Shown here: piece by piece, positions 9,794-18,163 of the stretch
How positions within the stretch are numbered: position 1 is the first letter of the stretch
How the letters are laid out: every line of letters begins with the position of its first letter
The notes under the pieces: model-generated
The model's input: the letters and a program-made list of their open reading frames with translations, nothing else
What the model was told of the DNA's origin: nothing
Databases searched by the model: none
Position numbers and translations under genes: made by a program
From: Devosia sp.
GTDB lineage: Bacteria > Pseudomonadota > Alphaproteobacteria > Rhizobiales > Devosiaceae
Assembly (NCBI RefSeq): GCF_028290625.1
Contig: NZ_JAQGJM010000034.1
Span: 124,001-188,000, forward strand
Direction: 5' to 3'
DNA length: 64,000 bases

Positions 9794-9901
9794 TCCCCTC
9801 TCCCTTTGGGGGAGAGGGTTAGGGTGAGGGGGCCTTCCTACACTTGGAAAGGCCCCCTCACCCGACGTTTCACGTCGACCTCTCCCCCAAAGGGAGAGGT
9901 G
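9794..9901. repeat. Palindromic repeat, family B (copy 1)
   Basis: Two facing half-elements. The left one contains CCCTCTCCCTTTGGGGGAGAGGG and ends TAGGGTGAGGGGGCC. The right one begins GGCCCCCTCACCC and ends CCTCTCCCCCAAAGGGAGAGG. Together they form a large cruciform-capable structure between rhaS and rhaT. A related element lies at 14032-14153 between rhaD and rhaI. Confidence 0.85.
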
Positions 9902-9909
9902 AAGAAAGA

Positions 9910-10896
9910 TCAATAGATCTTCGAGAATTCTTCGATGTTGGACTTGTCGAAGGTGAAGGGAGGAGCCATCGCTGCGGAGTTGGTGTCGTCCAGCGTGATC
10001 GAGCCCATGCGGCCGATCGCCAGGGTTGCGCCTGGCTTGGCCTCGCCGCCCTTGACCAGGTCATTGGCAATCATCACGGCCGAATAGCCCAGATCGATCG
10101 GGTTCCACAGCGCAACGGCCTGGCTCGCGCCATTGTCGATGAACTGCTTGAACTCGGAGGGGAGCGCGAGGCCGGTCACATTGACCTTGCCGATCAGGCC
10201 CATGTCGGTGACAACCTGGGCTGCCGCCACGACGCCGACGGTGGTCGGGGCAATGATGGCCTTGAGGTTCGGGTAGGAGGCGATCAGGCCCTTGGCTTCG
10301 TCGGTCGACTTGACCGAGTCGTCATCGCCATAAACGGTGGCGACGAGGTTGATATTGGGGAAGTCCTTGGGGAGTGCAGCCTTGGCGGCTTCGATCCAAG
10401 CATTCTGGTTGGTCGCGGTCGAGGAGGCCGACAGGATGGCAACGTCGCCGCCATCCGGCAGGTAGTCGGCAGCCAGCTTGATGATGGTGGAACCGATCAG
10501 GCTGGTTTCGGATGGGTTGAGGTGAACCTGGCGGCCTTCGGGAGCAACGCCCGAGTCGAACGAAATCACCTTGATGCCGCGTTCCATGGCCTTCTTGAGG
10601 GCCGGAACCAGCGCGTCGGGATCGTTGGCCGAGATGGCGATGGCGTCGACCTGCTGGGCGATCAGCGAGTTGATGACTTCGATCTGGGCTTCGGCAGTGG
10701 CAGCGGTCGGGCCGGTATAGATGACTTCGACATCGCCGAGTTCGGCGGCAGCTTCCTGGGCGCCCTTGTTGGCCGCGTCGAAGAAGCCGTTACCGAGCGA
10801 CTTGACGACCAGCGCGATGCGGGTCTGGGCGAAGGCGGGGCTGGCGAACAGCGCGGCGAGCGCGGTGGTGATGGCCAGAGTCTTGAGCAGTTTCAT
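9910..10896 (-). CDS. rhaS: L-rhamnose ABC substrate-binding protein RhaS
   Basis: Periplasmic sugar-binding protein of 328 residues. Signal peptide at residues 1-23 (MKLLKTLAITTALAALFAS..AFA). The mature protein follows the Peripla_BP_4/RbsB fold: IALVVKSLGNGFFDAANKGAQEAA at the N-terminus, AIAISANDPDALVPALKKA for the first hinge region, and VVTDMGL...VTGLALPSEF in the second lobe. It heads the structural part of the uptake operon, just after the DeoR regulator. Rhamnose as ligand is inferred from context with rhaD/rhaI and from gene order as in the Rhizobium leguminosarum locus. Confidence 0.88.
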   Translation of the reverse strand: MKLLKTLAITTALAALFASPAFAQTRIALVVKSLGNGFFDAANKGAQEAAAELGDVEVIYTGPTAATAEAQIEVINSLIAQQVDAIAISANDPDALVPALKKAMERGIKVISFDSGVAPEGRQVHLNPSETSLIGSTIIKLAADYLPDGGDVAILSASSTATNQNAWIEAAKAALPKDFPNINLVATVYGDDDSVKSTDEAKGLIASYPNLKAIIAPTTVGVVAAAQVVTDMGLIGKVNVTGLALPSEFKQFIDNGASQAVALWNPIDLGYSAVMIANDLVKGGEAKPGATLAIGRMGSITLDDTNSAAMAPPFTFDKSNIEEFSKIY

Positions 10897-10936
10897 AGGT
10901 GGATCCCTCCCTGGGATAGTTTTGGTTTTAGTTGGC

Positions 10937-11740
10937 TCAGGCGATGGCTTGGCGATCGCTCTGGGCGCTGGTCTCCGCCACGATGAGCCGCACGCCTGCC
11001 GTTTCCAGCATTTGGCGGTCTTCGTCGCGTATGCCGCCGTCGGTGATGACGGTGGCTATTCGGTCGAGCCCACACAGGATGAGGCTCGAATGAGAAGTGA
11101 ATTTGGATGAGTCAGCGAGCACGATCAGCTCGTCCGCCTGCCCGATCAGCCCGAGTTCGGACTGCACGACCATGGGGTCGGCCTCCATCAACCCGTGCTG
11201 GCCGATGCCCTGGCAGCCGATGAACATTTTGCGCGCGTAGAAGTGGCTGGCGACGACGCCGCCGAAGGGCGACAGGATGACGTTCTGCTCGCGATAGACG
11301 GTGCCGCCAGGGATGACGACGGAATTGCGCGAATTGTGGATCAAGTGCTCGGCGATGGCGAAGCTGTTGGTGAAGACGCTCAACCGGCGCGACGCCAGGT
11401 GATGCACCATCTGATAGGTGGTGGTGCCGCCATTGATGATGATCGGCTCGCCGTCCTTGCAGAGGGCAGCGGCTTCACGGGCGATGGCGCGCTTGGCGGT
11501 CATGTTGATGGTTTCGTTGACCGAGAATGGCCGGCCCATCAGCCCGCCCTGCTCCGGCGGATTGACCGCTTCGGCCCCGCCACGCACCCGGCGCAACTGG
11601 CCCTGCACGTGCAGAGCCGCGATGTCACGACGGATCGTCGCCTCGGACGTTCCGGTCATGTCGACCAGATCGGTCACGGTGGCGACCGGCCGCGATTGGA
11701 CGGCAGCCAGAATGACCCTGTGGCGCTCGGTTTCGTGCAA
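10937..11740 (-). CDS. rhaR: DeoR-family rhamnose regulator RhaR
   Basis: DeoR-type regulator of about 267 residues. An N-terminal HTH (HRVILAAVQSRPVATVTDLVDMTGTSEATIRRDIAALHVQGQLRRVRGGA) is followed by a DeoRC sugar-phosphate sensing domain (ADELIVLADSSKF and NGGTTTYQMVHHL are conserved pieces). TTG 11740 is chosen because agggag lies seven bases upstream and the protein then begins in the family manner (M-HETERHRVIL). The frame is open further to 11788 without a better site. First gene of the minus-strand uptake operon, back to back with rhaD; likely controls both directions through sites in the shared intergenic region. Confidence 0.87.
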   Translation of the reverse strand: MHETERHRVILAAVQSRPVATVTDLVDMTGTSEATIRRDIAALHVQGQLRRVRGGAEAVNPPEQGGLMGRPFSVNETINMTAKRAIAREAAALCKDGEPIIINGGTTTYQMVHHLASRRLSVFTNSFAIAEHLIHNSRNSVVIPGGTVYREQNVILSPFGGVVASHFYARKMFIGCQGIGQHGLMEADPMVVQSELGLIGQADELIVLADSSKFTSHSSLILCGLDRIATVITDGGIRDEDRQMLETAGVRLIVAETSAQSDRQAIA

Positions 11741-11782
11741 AGGCGTTCTCCCTGGCCATTTGCTCCCATCAATTCCAATCAG

Positions 11783-11855
11783 TGTCAATCATGATTTTGG
11801 CGTTCCTGATTGTTATACTAACGTCATGACTGAACCTGATCGTTTGTGATTGACA
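11783..11855. promoter_or_regulatory. rhaR/rhaD divergent control region with TGTCAATCA inverted repeats
   Basis: TGTCAATCA at 11783-11791 and its exact complement TGATTGACA at 11847-11855 flank the divergent promoter region. Further CTGAT(T/C)G motifs lie between them (11805, 11836). A TATACT at 11814-11819 is a possible -10 for rhaD. The arrangement suggests looping or paired binding by the DeoR regulator; this is inference. Confidence 0.5.
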
Positions 11856-11920
11856 GTCCGCGACGATCTGTGGCCATGTCCCGCCAACAATTTCGCTGCC
11901 AATCTCTTGGAGGAGCCCCC

Positions 11921-14020
11921 ATGTCCACCACCGCGCCCAAGCGCCTCGCCAACCTCTGGGACGACGCCAAAGCCGCCGCCATGAGCGAGCCCGAACGCCT
12001 CGTCTATCGCTCCAACCTGCTCGGCAGCGACAAGCGCGTCACCAATTACGGTGGCGGCAATACCTCGTCCAAGATCATGCAGAAGGACCCGCTGACCGGC
12101 GAGACCGTCGAAGTGCTGTGGGTCAAAGGCTCGGGCGGCGATAGCGCCTCGATCAAGCTCGATGGCTTTTCGACGCTCTACATGGACAAGCTGCGGGCGC
12201 TGAAGGGCCTCTATCGCGGCCTCGATCATGAAGACGAAATGGTGGGCTACCTGCCCCATGCCACGTTCAACCTGAACCCGCGCGCCGCCTCGATCGACAC
12301 GCCCCTGCATGCCTATGTGAACCACCCTTATGTGGACCACATGCACCCCGACGCGATCATCGCCATCGCCGCTTCGGTCAATTCGCGCGAGCTGACCCAG
12401 CAGATTTTCGGCGACAGCATTGGCTGGTTGCCGTGGAAGAAGCCGGGCTTCGAACTGGGCCTTTGGCTGGGCAAGTATTGCGAAGAGAACCCGAATTCCA
12501 AGGGCCTGATCCTCGAGAGCCATGGCCTCTTCACCTGGGGCGACACGCCCAAGGAATGCTACGAAACCACGATCGCCATCATCAATCAGGCGATCGAATG
12601 GTTTGAGCAGCAGACCGAGGGCAAGACGATTTTTGGCGGCGAAGCCGTCAAGTCGCTAGATGCCGATGCGCGCCGCGCCATCGCGGCTAAACTGATGCCG
12701 AAAATTCGCGGCCTGATCTCGGAAGACAGCCACAAGCTGGGGCATTTCGATGACTCGGCGGCGGTGTTGGAATTCGTCAACTCCAACAACCTGCGCCCGC
12801 TGGCGGCGCTGGGCACCTCCTGTCCCGACCACTTCCTGCGCACCAAAATCCGTCCACTGGTGATCGAGTTCAACCCGGCCACTCCCGATGTAGACGCGGT
12901 GATCGCTAAGCTGGCTGATGACGTCGCAGCCTACCGCGTGGACTACCAGGCCTATTACGACCGCTGCAAGCACGACAATTCGCCCGCAGTACGCGATCCG
13001 AATGCCGTGGTGTACCTGATGCCGGGCGTCGGCATGTTCACCTTTGCCAAGGACAAGGCCACCGCCCGCATTTCCGGCGAGTTCTATGTCAACGCCATCA
13101 ATGTGATGCGCGGCGCCTCGACCGTCTCAACCTATCAGGGCCTGCCCGAGCAGGAAGCCTTCGATATCGAATATTGGCTGCTTGAAGAAGCAAAGCTCTC
13201 CCGCATGCCCAAGCCGAAATCGCTGGCCGGGCAGATCGCTCTCGTTACCGGTGGCGCCGGCGGCATCGGCAAAGCCACGGCTGCCCGCCTCCTCCGCGAA
13301 GGCGCCTGCGTCGTCCTCGCCGATATCGACGAGACGGCGCTGGCCGCCGCGAATGACGAACTCAGCGCCGCTTTCGGCAAGGATTTCGTCCGGCCGGTCA
13401 ATATCAACGTGACCAAGGAAGACGCGGTTATCTCCGGCTTCGCCCATGCGGTGGTTGAGTTCGGCGGGCTGGATATTCTGGTGTCCAATGCCGGCCTCGC
13501 CTCGTCGGCCCCGATCGAGGAGACGACGCTGGAGCTGTGGAACAAGAACATGGACATCCTGTCCACGGGCTATTTCCTGGTCAGCCGCGAAGCCTTCCGC
13601 CTGTTCCGCAAGCAGAAGATCGGCGGCAATGTGGTGTTCGTGGCGTCCAAGAACGGCCTTGCCGCTTCGCCGAACGCTGCTGCCTACTGCACCGCCAAGG
13701 CCGCCGAAATCCACCTCGCCCGTTGCCTAGCGCTGGAAGGCGCGGAAGCGCAGATCCGCGTCAATACGGTGAACCCGGATGCGGTGCTGCGTGGCTCCAA
13801 GATTTGGGCAGGTGAATGGCTTGAGCAGCGAGCATCGACCTACAAGACCGACAAGGAGGGCTTGGAGGACATGTATCGCCAGCGCTCGCTGCTGAAGCGC
13901 TCGGTGTTCCCGGAAGATATCGCCGAGGCGATTTACTTCCTGGCGTCGGACATGTCGGCGAAGTCGACGGGCAATATCATCAATGTGGACGCGGGCAACG
14001 CGCAGAGTTTCACGCGGTAA
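11921..14020 (+). CDS. rhaD: Bifunctional rhamnulose-1-phosphate aldolase / L-lactaldehyde dehydrogenase RhaD
   Basis: Two-domain enzyme of 699 residues. The N-terminal part (about 1-430) is a class II aldolase-like domain that splits L-rhamnulose-1-phosphate into dihydroxyacetone phosphate and L-lactaldehyde; a His-rich metal-site stretch HAYVNHPYVDHMHPDA is visible near residue 130. The C-terminal part (about 435-699) is a short-chain dehydrogenase with NAD motif TGGAGGIG and catalytic Y-C-T-A-K, oxidising lactaldehyde to lactate. Ribosome site ggagg eight bases before the ATG. Divergent from rhaR and followed by rhaI. The substrate requires a rhamnulokinase that is not found in this window. 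Confidence 0.92.
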   Translation: MSTTAPKRLANLWDDAKAAAMSEPERLVYRSNLLGSDKRVTNYGGGNTSSKIMQKDPLTGETVEVLWVKGSGGDSASIKLDGFSTLYMDKLRALKGLYRGLDHEDEMVGYLPHATFNLNPRAASIDTPLHAYVNHPYVDHMHPDAIIAIAASVNSRELTQQIFGDSIGWLPWKKPGFELGLWLGKYCEENPNSKGLILESHGLFTWGDTPKECYETTIAIINQAIEWFEQQTEGKTIFGGEAVKSLDADARRAIAAKLMPKIRGLISEDSHKLGHFDDSAAVLEFVNSNNLRPLAALGTSCPDHFLRTKIRPLVIEFNPATPDVDAVIAKLADDVAAYRVDYQAYYDRCKHDNSPAVRDPNAVVYLMPGVGMFTFAKDKATARISGEFYVNAINVMRGASTVSTYQGLPEQEAFDIEYWLLEEAKLSRMPKPKSLAGQIALVTGGAGGIGKATAARLLREGACVVLADIDETALAAANDELSAAFGKDFVRPVNINVTKEDAVISGFAHAVVEFGGLDILVSNAGLASSAPIEETTLELWNKNMDILSTGYFLVSREAFRLFRKQKIGGNVVFVASKNGLAASPNAAAYCTAKAAEIHLARCLALEGAEAQIRVNTVNPDAVLRGSKIWAGEWLEQRASTYKTDKEGLEDMYRQRSLLKRSVFPEDIAEAIYFLASDMSAKSTGNIINVDAGNAQSFTR

Positions 14021-14031
14021 GTAGAAAGCAA

Positions 14032-14153
14032 GGCCCCCTCACCCGCCGCTATGCGGCGACCTCTCCCCGGAAGGGAGAGGTGGGGATCGGCGCTCCTCTT
14101 CACCTCTCCCTTTGGGGGAGAGGTCGACCCTCTTGGGTCGGGTGAGGGGGCCT
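14032..14153. repeat. Palindromic repeat, family B (copy 2)
   Basis: Begins GGCCCCCTCACCCGCCGC and ends GGGTGAGGGGGCC, with internal hairpins CCTCTCCCCGGAAGGGAGAGG and CACCTCTCCCTTTGGGGGAGAGG. Same sequence family as 9794-9901. It fills the gap between rhaD and rhaI. Confidence 0.85.
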
Positions 14154-14183
14154 TTCTCGGGGGGTTTCAAGGGAGGAAACACC

Positions 14184-15473
14184 ATGACCGATACCATTAT
14201 CGACCAAACCATCGTCGAAGCCAACAACGCCGAGCGCTTGGCCGACCTCAATGTCGATTACGACACGCTGGGCGAACGCCTCGACCGCCGCGGTGTTGCC
14301 ATCGACGAGATCAAGGCCAAGATCGCCGCTTTTTCGGTGGCCGTGCCCTCATGGGGCGTCGGCACCGGCGGGACGCGCTTTGCGCGGTTCCCCGGCATTG
14401 GCGAGCCACGCGATATTTTCGACAAGATCGAAGATTGCGCCGTCATCGCCCAGCTGACCCGCGCCACGAAAACCGTTTCGCTGCATATTCCGTGGGATAA
14501 GGCCGATCCCAATCGCCTCAAGCAGGCCGCCAGCCGTTTCGGCCTAGGCTTCGATGCGATGAATTCCAACACTTTTGCCGACGCCAAGGGGCAGTTGCAG
14601 AGCTACAAGTTCGGCTCGCTGGCCGCCTACCAGAAGGAGACGCGTAGTCAGGCCATCGAGCATAACCTCGAATGCATCGAGATCGGCCAGACCATCGGCT
14701 CCAAGGCGTTGACGGTGTGGATCGGGGACGGCTCCAACTTCCCCGGTCAGGTCAATTTCACCAAGCAGTTCGAGTTCTATCTCGAGGCGATGAAGTCGAT
14801 CTATGCCGAACTGCCGGATGACTGGCGCCTCTACACCGAACACAAGATGTACGAGCCCGCGTTCTATTCAACGGTGGTGCAGGATTGGGGCACCAATTAC
14901 CTGATCGCCAAGGAACTGGGCGACAAGGCGTTCTGCCTGGTCGATCTGGGACACCATGCGCCCAACGTAAACATCGAAATGATCGTCGCTCGCCTTGCCC
15001 AGTTCGGCAAGCTCGGCGGGTTCCATTTCAATGACAGCAAGTACGGCGACGACGATCTGGATGCGGGCTCGATCGATCCGTATCGCCTGTTCCTGGTGTT
15101 CAACGAGCTAGTGGATGCCGAGAACCGCTATGAGGATTTCAATCCGGCGCACATGCTAGACCAGTCGCACAATGTGACCGACCCCATCGAGTCGCTGATG
15201 CTGAGCGCCACCGAAGTGCAGCGCGCTTATGCACAATCGCTGATCGTGGATCGCAAGGCTCTGGAAGGCTATCAGCAGGACAACGACGCGCTGGCAGCGA
15301 CGCAGACGCTGAAGCAGGCGTTCCAGACTGATGTCGAGCCGATCTTGGCGATGGCACGGCTGGGAGCCGGCGGGGCGATCGATCCGGTCGCGGCATATCG
15401 GGCGGCGGGCTATCGGGCGAAGGTCGGGGCTATTCGGCCAGCGATTGAGGCGGGGTCGAGCGGGATCGTTTGA
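14184..15473 (+). CDS. rhaI: L-rhamnose isomerase RhaI (Rhizobium type)
   Basis: Sugar isomerase of 429 residues that converts L-rhamnose to L-rhamnulose in the cytosol. It belongs to the xylose-isomerase-like TIM barrel group with metal-ligand segments such as LYTEHKMYEPAFYST, LVDLGHHAPNVNIE and FHFNDSKYGDDDLDAGSIDPYRLF. This is the RhaI type found in rhizobia, not the enterobacterial RhaA. Start ATG 14184 is supported by gggagg about eight bases upstream. It forms an operon with rhaD, with a family B repeat between them, and ends at a strong hairpin terminator at 15494-15531. Confidence 0.91.
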   Translation: MTDTIIDQTIVEANNAERLADLNVDYDTLGERLDRRGVAIDEIKAKIAAFSVAVPSWGVGTGGTRFARFPGIGEPRDIFDKIEDCAVIAQLTRATKTVSLHIPWDKADPNRLKQAASRFGLGFDAMNSNTFADAKGQLQSYKFGSLAAYQKETRSQAIEHNLECIEIGQTIGSKALTVWIGDGSNFPGQVNFTKQFEFYLEAMKSIYAELPDDWRLYTEHKMYEPAFYSTVVQDWGTNYLIAKELGDKAFCLVDLGHHAPNVNIEMIVARLAQFGKLGGFHFNDSKYGDDDLDAGSIDPYRLFLVFNELVDAENRYEDFNPAHMLDQSHNVTDPIESLMLSATEVQRAYAQSLIVDRKALEGYQQDNDALAATQTLKQAFQTDVEPILAMARLGAGGAIDPVAAYRAAGYRAKVGAIRPAIEAGSSGIV

Positions 15474-15493
15474 CCCGTTTGCAATACGAATAG

Positions 15494-15531
15494 GCAAAGG
15501 CCTGGTGAGCGATCACCGGGCCTTTGCGTTT
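15494..15531. terminator. Rho-independent terminator after rhaI
   Basis: Stem GCAAAGGCC-T-GGTGA / TCACC-G-GGCCTTTGC with loop GCGA, followed by GTTT. It serves rhaI on the plus strand. The lengthened mmsA frame on the minus strand ends inside its loop-side arm (TGA at 15513-15515). Confidence 0.8.
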
Positions 15532-17189
15532 GTGCCACGTCCTCGTGGTTCGAGGCTCGCAAGCGCTCGCACCTCACCATGAGGACTACTGGGGGCCTTA
15601 CATGAGAGCTCGATACGGAAGCTCGGTTTCAAAGTAGCCCTCATGGTGAGGTGCGAGTTCTTTACGAGCCTCGAACCACGAGGGCGTGCCCCCGACTTCA
15701 TCACCGGGAACTGGAACTCCTCGCCATCCTTGATGCCGCTGGGCCACCGCGCCGTGACGGTTTTGATCTGCGTCCAGAACCGGATCGAGTCGGTACCGTA
15801 CTGGTTCAAATCCCCGAACGAGCTGGCCTTCCAGCCGCCAAAGCTGTGATAGGCCACCGGCACCGGCACGGGCACGTTGATCCCCACCATGCCGACATTG
15901 ACCCGCGTGGCAAAGTCACGCGCCGCGTCACCATCCCGCGTGAAAATTGCCGTGCCATTGCCATAGGGGTTGTCCATGGTCAGCTTGAGCGCTTCCTCAT
16001 AGGTTTTGGCCCGCACGACCGACAGCACCGGGCCGAAGATTTCTTCCTTGTAGATATCCATGTCGGCGGTGACGTTGTCGAACAGCGTCGCGCCGACGAA
16101 ATAGCCGCCTTCGTAGCCCTGCAGCGATAGGCCGCGCCCGTCGACGGCCAGGGTTGCGCCCTGCTCCACGCCCTTGTCGATGAGGCCGAGGACGCGTTCC
16201 TTGGCGGCAGCGGTGATCAGGGGACCCATTTCGGTGGCCCTATCGGTCGCTGGGCCCACCTTGAGCTTTTCGATGCGCGGACGCAGGGCGGCGATGATCT
16301 TGTCGGCGGTGGCATCGCCTACAGGGACCGCAACCGAGACCGCCATGCAGCGCTCGCCGGCGGCGCCGTAGCCGGCACCCATCAGGGCGTCGGCGGCTTT
16401 TTCCATGTCGGCATCGGGCATGATGATCATGTGGTTCTTGGCGCCGCCAAAGGCCTGCACGCGCTTGCCGTGGGCGGCCGCGGTTGCGTAGACGTAGCGG
16501 GCGATCGGGGTCGAGCCGACGAAGGATACGGCGGCGATGCCGTCATGGGCGAGGATACCGTCCACGGTGGGCTTGCCGCCCTGCACGACGTTGAGGATGC
16601 CCTTGGGCAGGCCGGCTTCGAGCATGAGTTCGGCCAGCTTGACCGGCACGGACGGATCGCGCTCGGACGGCTTCAGGATGAACGCGTTGCCGGCCATGAT
16701 GGCAGGCGACAGCATCCAGAGCGGGATCATCGCGGGGAAATTGAACGGCGTGATGCCGGCGCCAACGCCGACTGGCTGGCGCATGGAATACATGTCGATC
16801 CCGGGCCCGGCCCCTTCGGTGAATTCGCCCTTGAGCAGATGCGGGCCGCCGGTGACGAATTCGGCCACTTCCAGCCCGCGCATCACGTCGCCCTTGGCGT
16901 CGTCGAAAGTCTTGCCGTGTTCGCGGCTGAGCAATTCGGCCAGGGCGTCCATGTCGCGATTGATCAGCGCCACGAAGTTGAAGAAGACGCGGGCGCGGCG
17001 CTGGGGATTGGTCGCGGCCCAGCCGGGTTGCGCGGCGAGAGCCGAGGCGACGGCTGCGTCGAGATCGGCTTGGGTGGCGAGGGCCAAGCGCGCCTGAACT
17101 TCGCCGGTCGCGGGGTTGAACACGTCCTGGTATTCGGCGCTGTTGCCGGTGGTTTCGATGCCGTCGATGAAATGGCCGATGGTGCGCAT
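15513..17189 (-). CDS. mmsA: CoA-acylating methylmalonate-semialdehyde dehydrogenase with repeat-derived C-terminal extension
   Basis: Aldehyde dehydrogenase converting (methyl)malonate semialdehyde to propionyl- or acetyl-CoA in valine, pyrimidine or inositol breakdown. Visible family parts are ITPFNFPAMIPLWMLSPAIMAGNAFILKPSE, GSTPIARYVY, the catalytic Cys in GAAGERCMAVSVAV, and the usual end GTDSIRFWTQIKTVTARW. The enzyme normally ends near FPVMK, about residue 498, but here the frame continues for 60 residues through a family F repeat (15534-15690) and stops at 15513. Start ATG 17189 has an aagaggag ribosome site. Divergent from the LysR gene at 17285. The core is certain; whether the tail is tolerated is unknown. 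Confidence 0.92.
   Translation of the reverse strand: MRTIGHFIDGIETTGNSAEYQDVFNPATGEVQARLALATQADLDAAVASALAAQPGWAATNPQRRARVFFNFVALINRDMDALAELLSREHGKTFDDAKGDVMRGLEVAEFVTGGPHLLKGEFTEGAGPGIDMYSMRQPVGVGAGITPFNFPAMIPLWMLSPAIMAGNAFILKPSERDPSVPVKLAELMLEAGLPKGILNVVQGGKPTVDGILAHDGIAAVSFVGSTPIARYVYATAAAHGKRVQAFGGAKNHMIIMPDADMEKAADALMGAGYGAAGERCMAVSVAVPVGDATADKIIAALRPRIEKLKVGPATDRATEMGPLITAAAKERVLGLIDKGVEQGATLAVDGRGLSLQGYEGGYFVGATLFDNVTADMDIYKEEIFGPVLSVVRAKTYEEALKLTMDNPYGNGTAIFTRDGDAARDFATRVNVGMVGINVPVPVPVAYHSFGGWKASSFGDLNQYGTDSIRFWTQIKTVTARWPSGIKDGEEFQFPVMKSGARPRGSRLVKNSHLTMRATLKPSFRIELSCKAPSSPHGEVRALASLEPRGRGTNAKAR
15534..15690. repeat. Palindromic repeat, family F (copy 1), inside mmsA frame
   Basis: Inverted ends GCCACGTCCTCGTGGTTCGAGG... 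and ...CCTCGAACCACGAGGGCGTGC, with inner arms CACCTCACCATGAGG and CCTCATGGTGAGGTG. A second copy is at 28524-28652. This copy replaces the expected end of mmsA and is translated as part of it. Confidence 0.88.
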
Positions 17190-17284
17190 GATGCTCTCCT
17201 CTTGTTGGGGAGCAGTCATGCCGCTATAAATTCTGCGGAGCAACACGATAGATTTTCCATCGGTTGTGCAGAAAGTGTAGCACG

Positions 17285-18163
17285 ATGAATTGGGACGATG
17301 TGCGGATTTTCCTGGCCGTGGCGCGGCGGGGGCAGATTCTGGGAGCCGCCAAGGCCTTGGCGCTCAACCACGCCACGGTCGCCCGACGGCTGACCGCGCT
17401 GGAGGAAGCGCTGGGCGCGCGGCTGTTCGTGCGCAAGACCAATGGCAGCGACCTGTCGTCGGAGGGGGAAAAGTTCCTCGTCCATGCCGAGCGTATCGAA
17501 AGCGAAATGCTAGCGGCGCGCGAGGCGGCCGGCGCCGATAGCGGCATTGCGGGGACGGTCCGCGTCGGCGCGCCGGACGGGTTCGGGGTCGCCTTCCTCG
17601 CGCCGCGCATTGGGGAACTGGTGGAGCGGCATCAGGGGTTGCGGATCGAGCTGGTGCCGGTGCCGCGCACATTCTCGCTGTCGCGGCGGGAGGCGGATAT
17701 CGCGGTGACGCTGGAGCGGCCGAGCGAGGGGCGGCTGGTGGCGCTCAAGCTGACCGATTATCGGCTGGGGCTGTATGCTTCGGCGGATTACCTGGCGCGG
17801 CATGGGGCGCCGGAAACGGTGACGGACCTGGGGCAGCATCGGTTGGTGGGGTATGTGGAAGACCTGCTGTTCACTGCATCGCTCGATTATACGGCCGAGT
17901 TCCTCAAGGACTGGCGCTCAAGCATTGCCGTGTCGTCCGCCATGGGGCAGACGGAGGCGGTTCGGGCGGGCGCGGGCATTGGTATCCTGCACGGGTTCAT
18001 GGCGCGGGGTGATAGCGCGCTGGTGCCGGTGCTACCCGCGCATACGCTCAAGCGAAGCTATTGGACGGTGGTGCACGAAGACCTGCGGATGATCCGCCGG
18101 GTTGCGGTCGTGGCCGAATTCCTGAGCGAAGTGGTGGCGCGGGAGCGGGCGATTTTCGCTTGA
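17285..18163 (+). CDS. LysR-family regulator (probable mmsA regulator)
   Basis: LysR regulator of 292 residues. N-terminal HTH at residues 1-60 (MNWDDVRIFLAVARRGQILGAAKALALNHATVARRLTALE, LFVRKTNGSDLSSEGEKF), then a LysR substrate domain beginning GIAGTVRVGAPDGFGVAF. ATG 17285 gives the family N-terminus. It is divergent from mmsA with about 95 bp between starts, so control of mmsA is the natural inference. The stop abuts the stop of the convergent LysR gene at 18164 with no base between. Confidence 0.88.
   Translation: MNWDDVRIFLAVARRGQILGAAKALALNHATVARRLTALEEALGARLFVRKTNGSDLSSEGEKFLVHAERIESEMLAAREAAGADSGIAGTVRVGAPDGFGVAFLAPRIGELVERHQGLRIELVPVPRTFSLSRREADIAVTLERPSEGRLVALKLTDYRLGLYASADYLARHGAPETVTDLGQHRLVGYVEDLLFTASLDYTAEFLKDWRSSIAVSSAMGQTEAVRAGAGIGILHGFMARGDSALVPVLPAHTLKRSYWTVVHEDLRMIRRVAVVAEFLSEVVARERAIFA

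Noticed and set aside
9794..9901. Family B palindrome considered as a Rho-independent terminator
   Set aside because: It lies inside an operon between two co-directional genes and lacks a following T run; it recurs elsewhere as a repeat.
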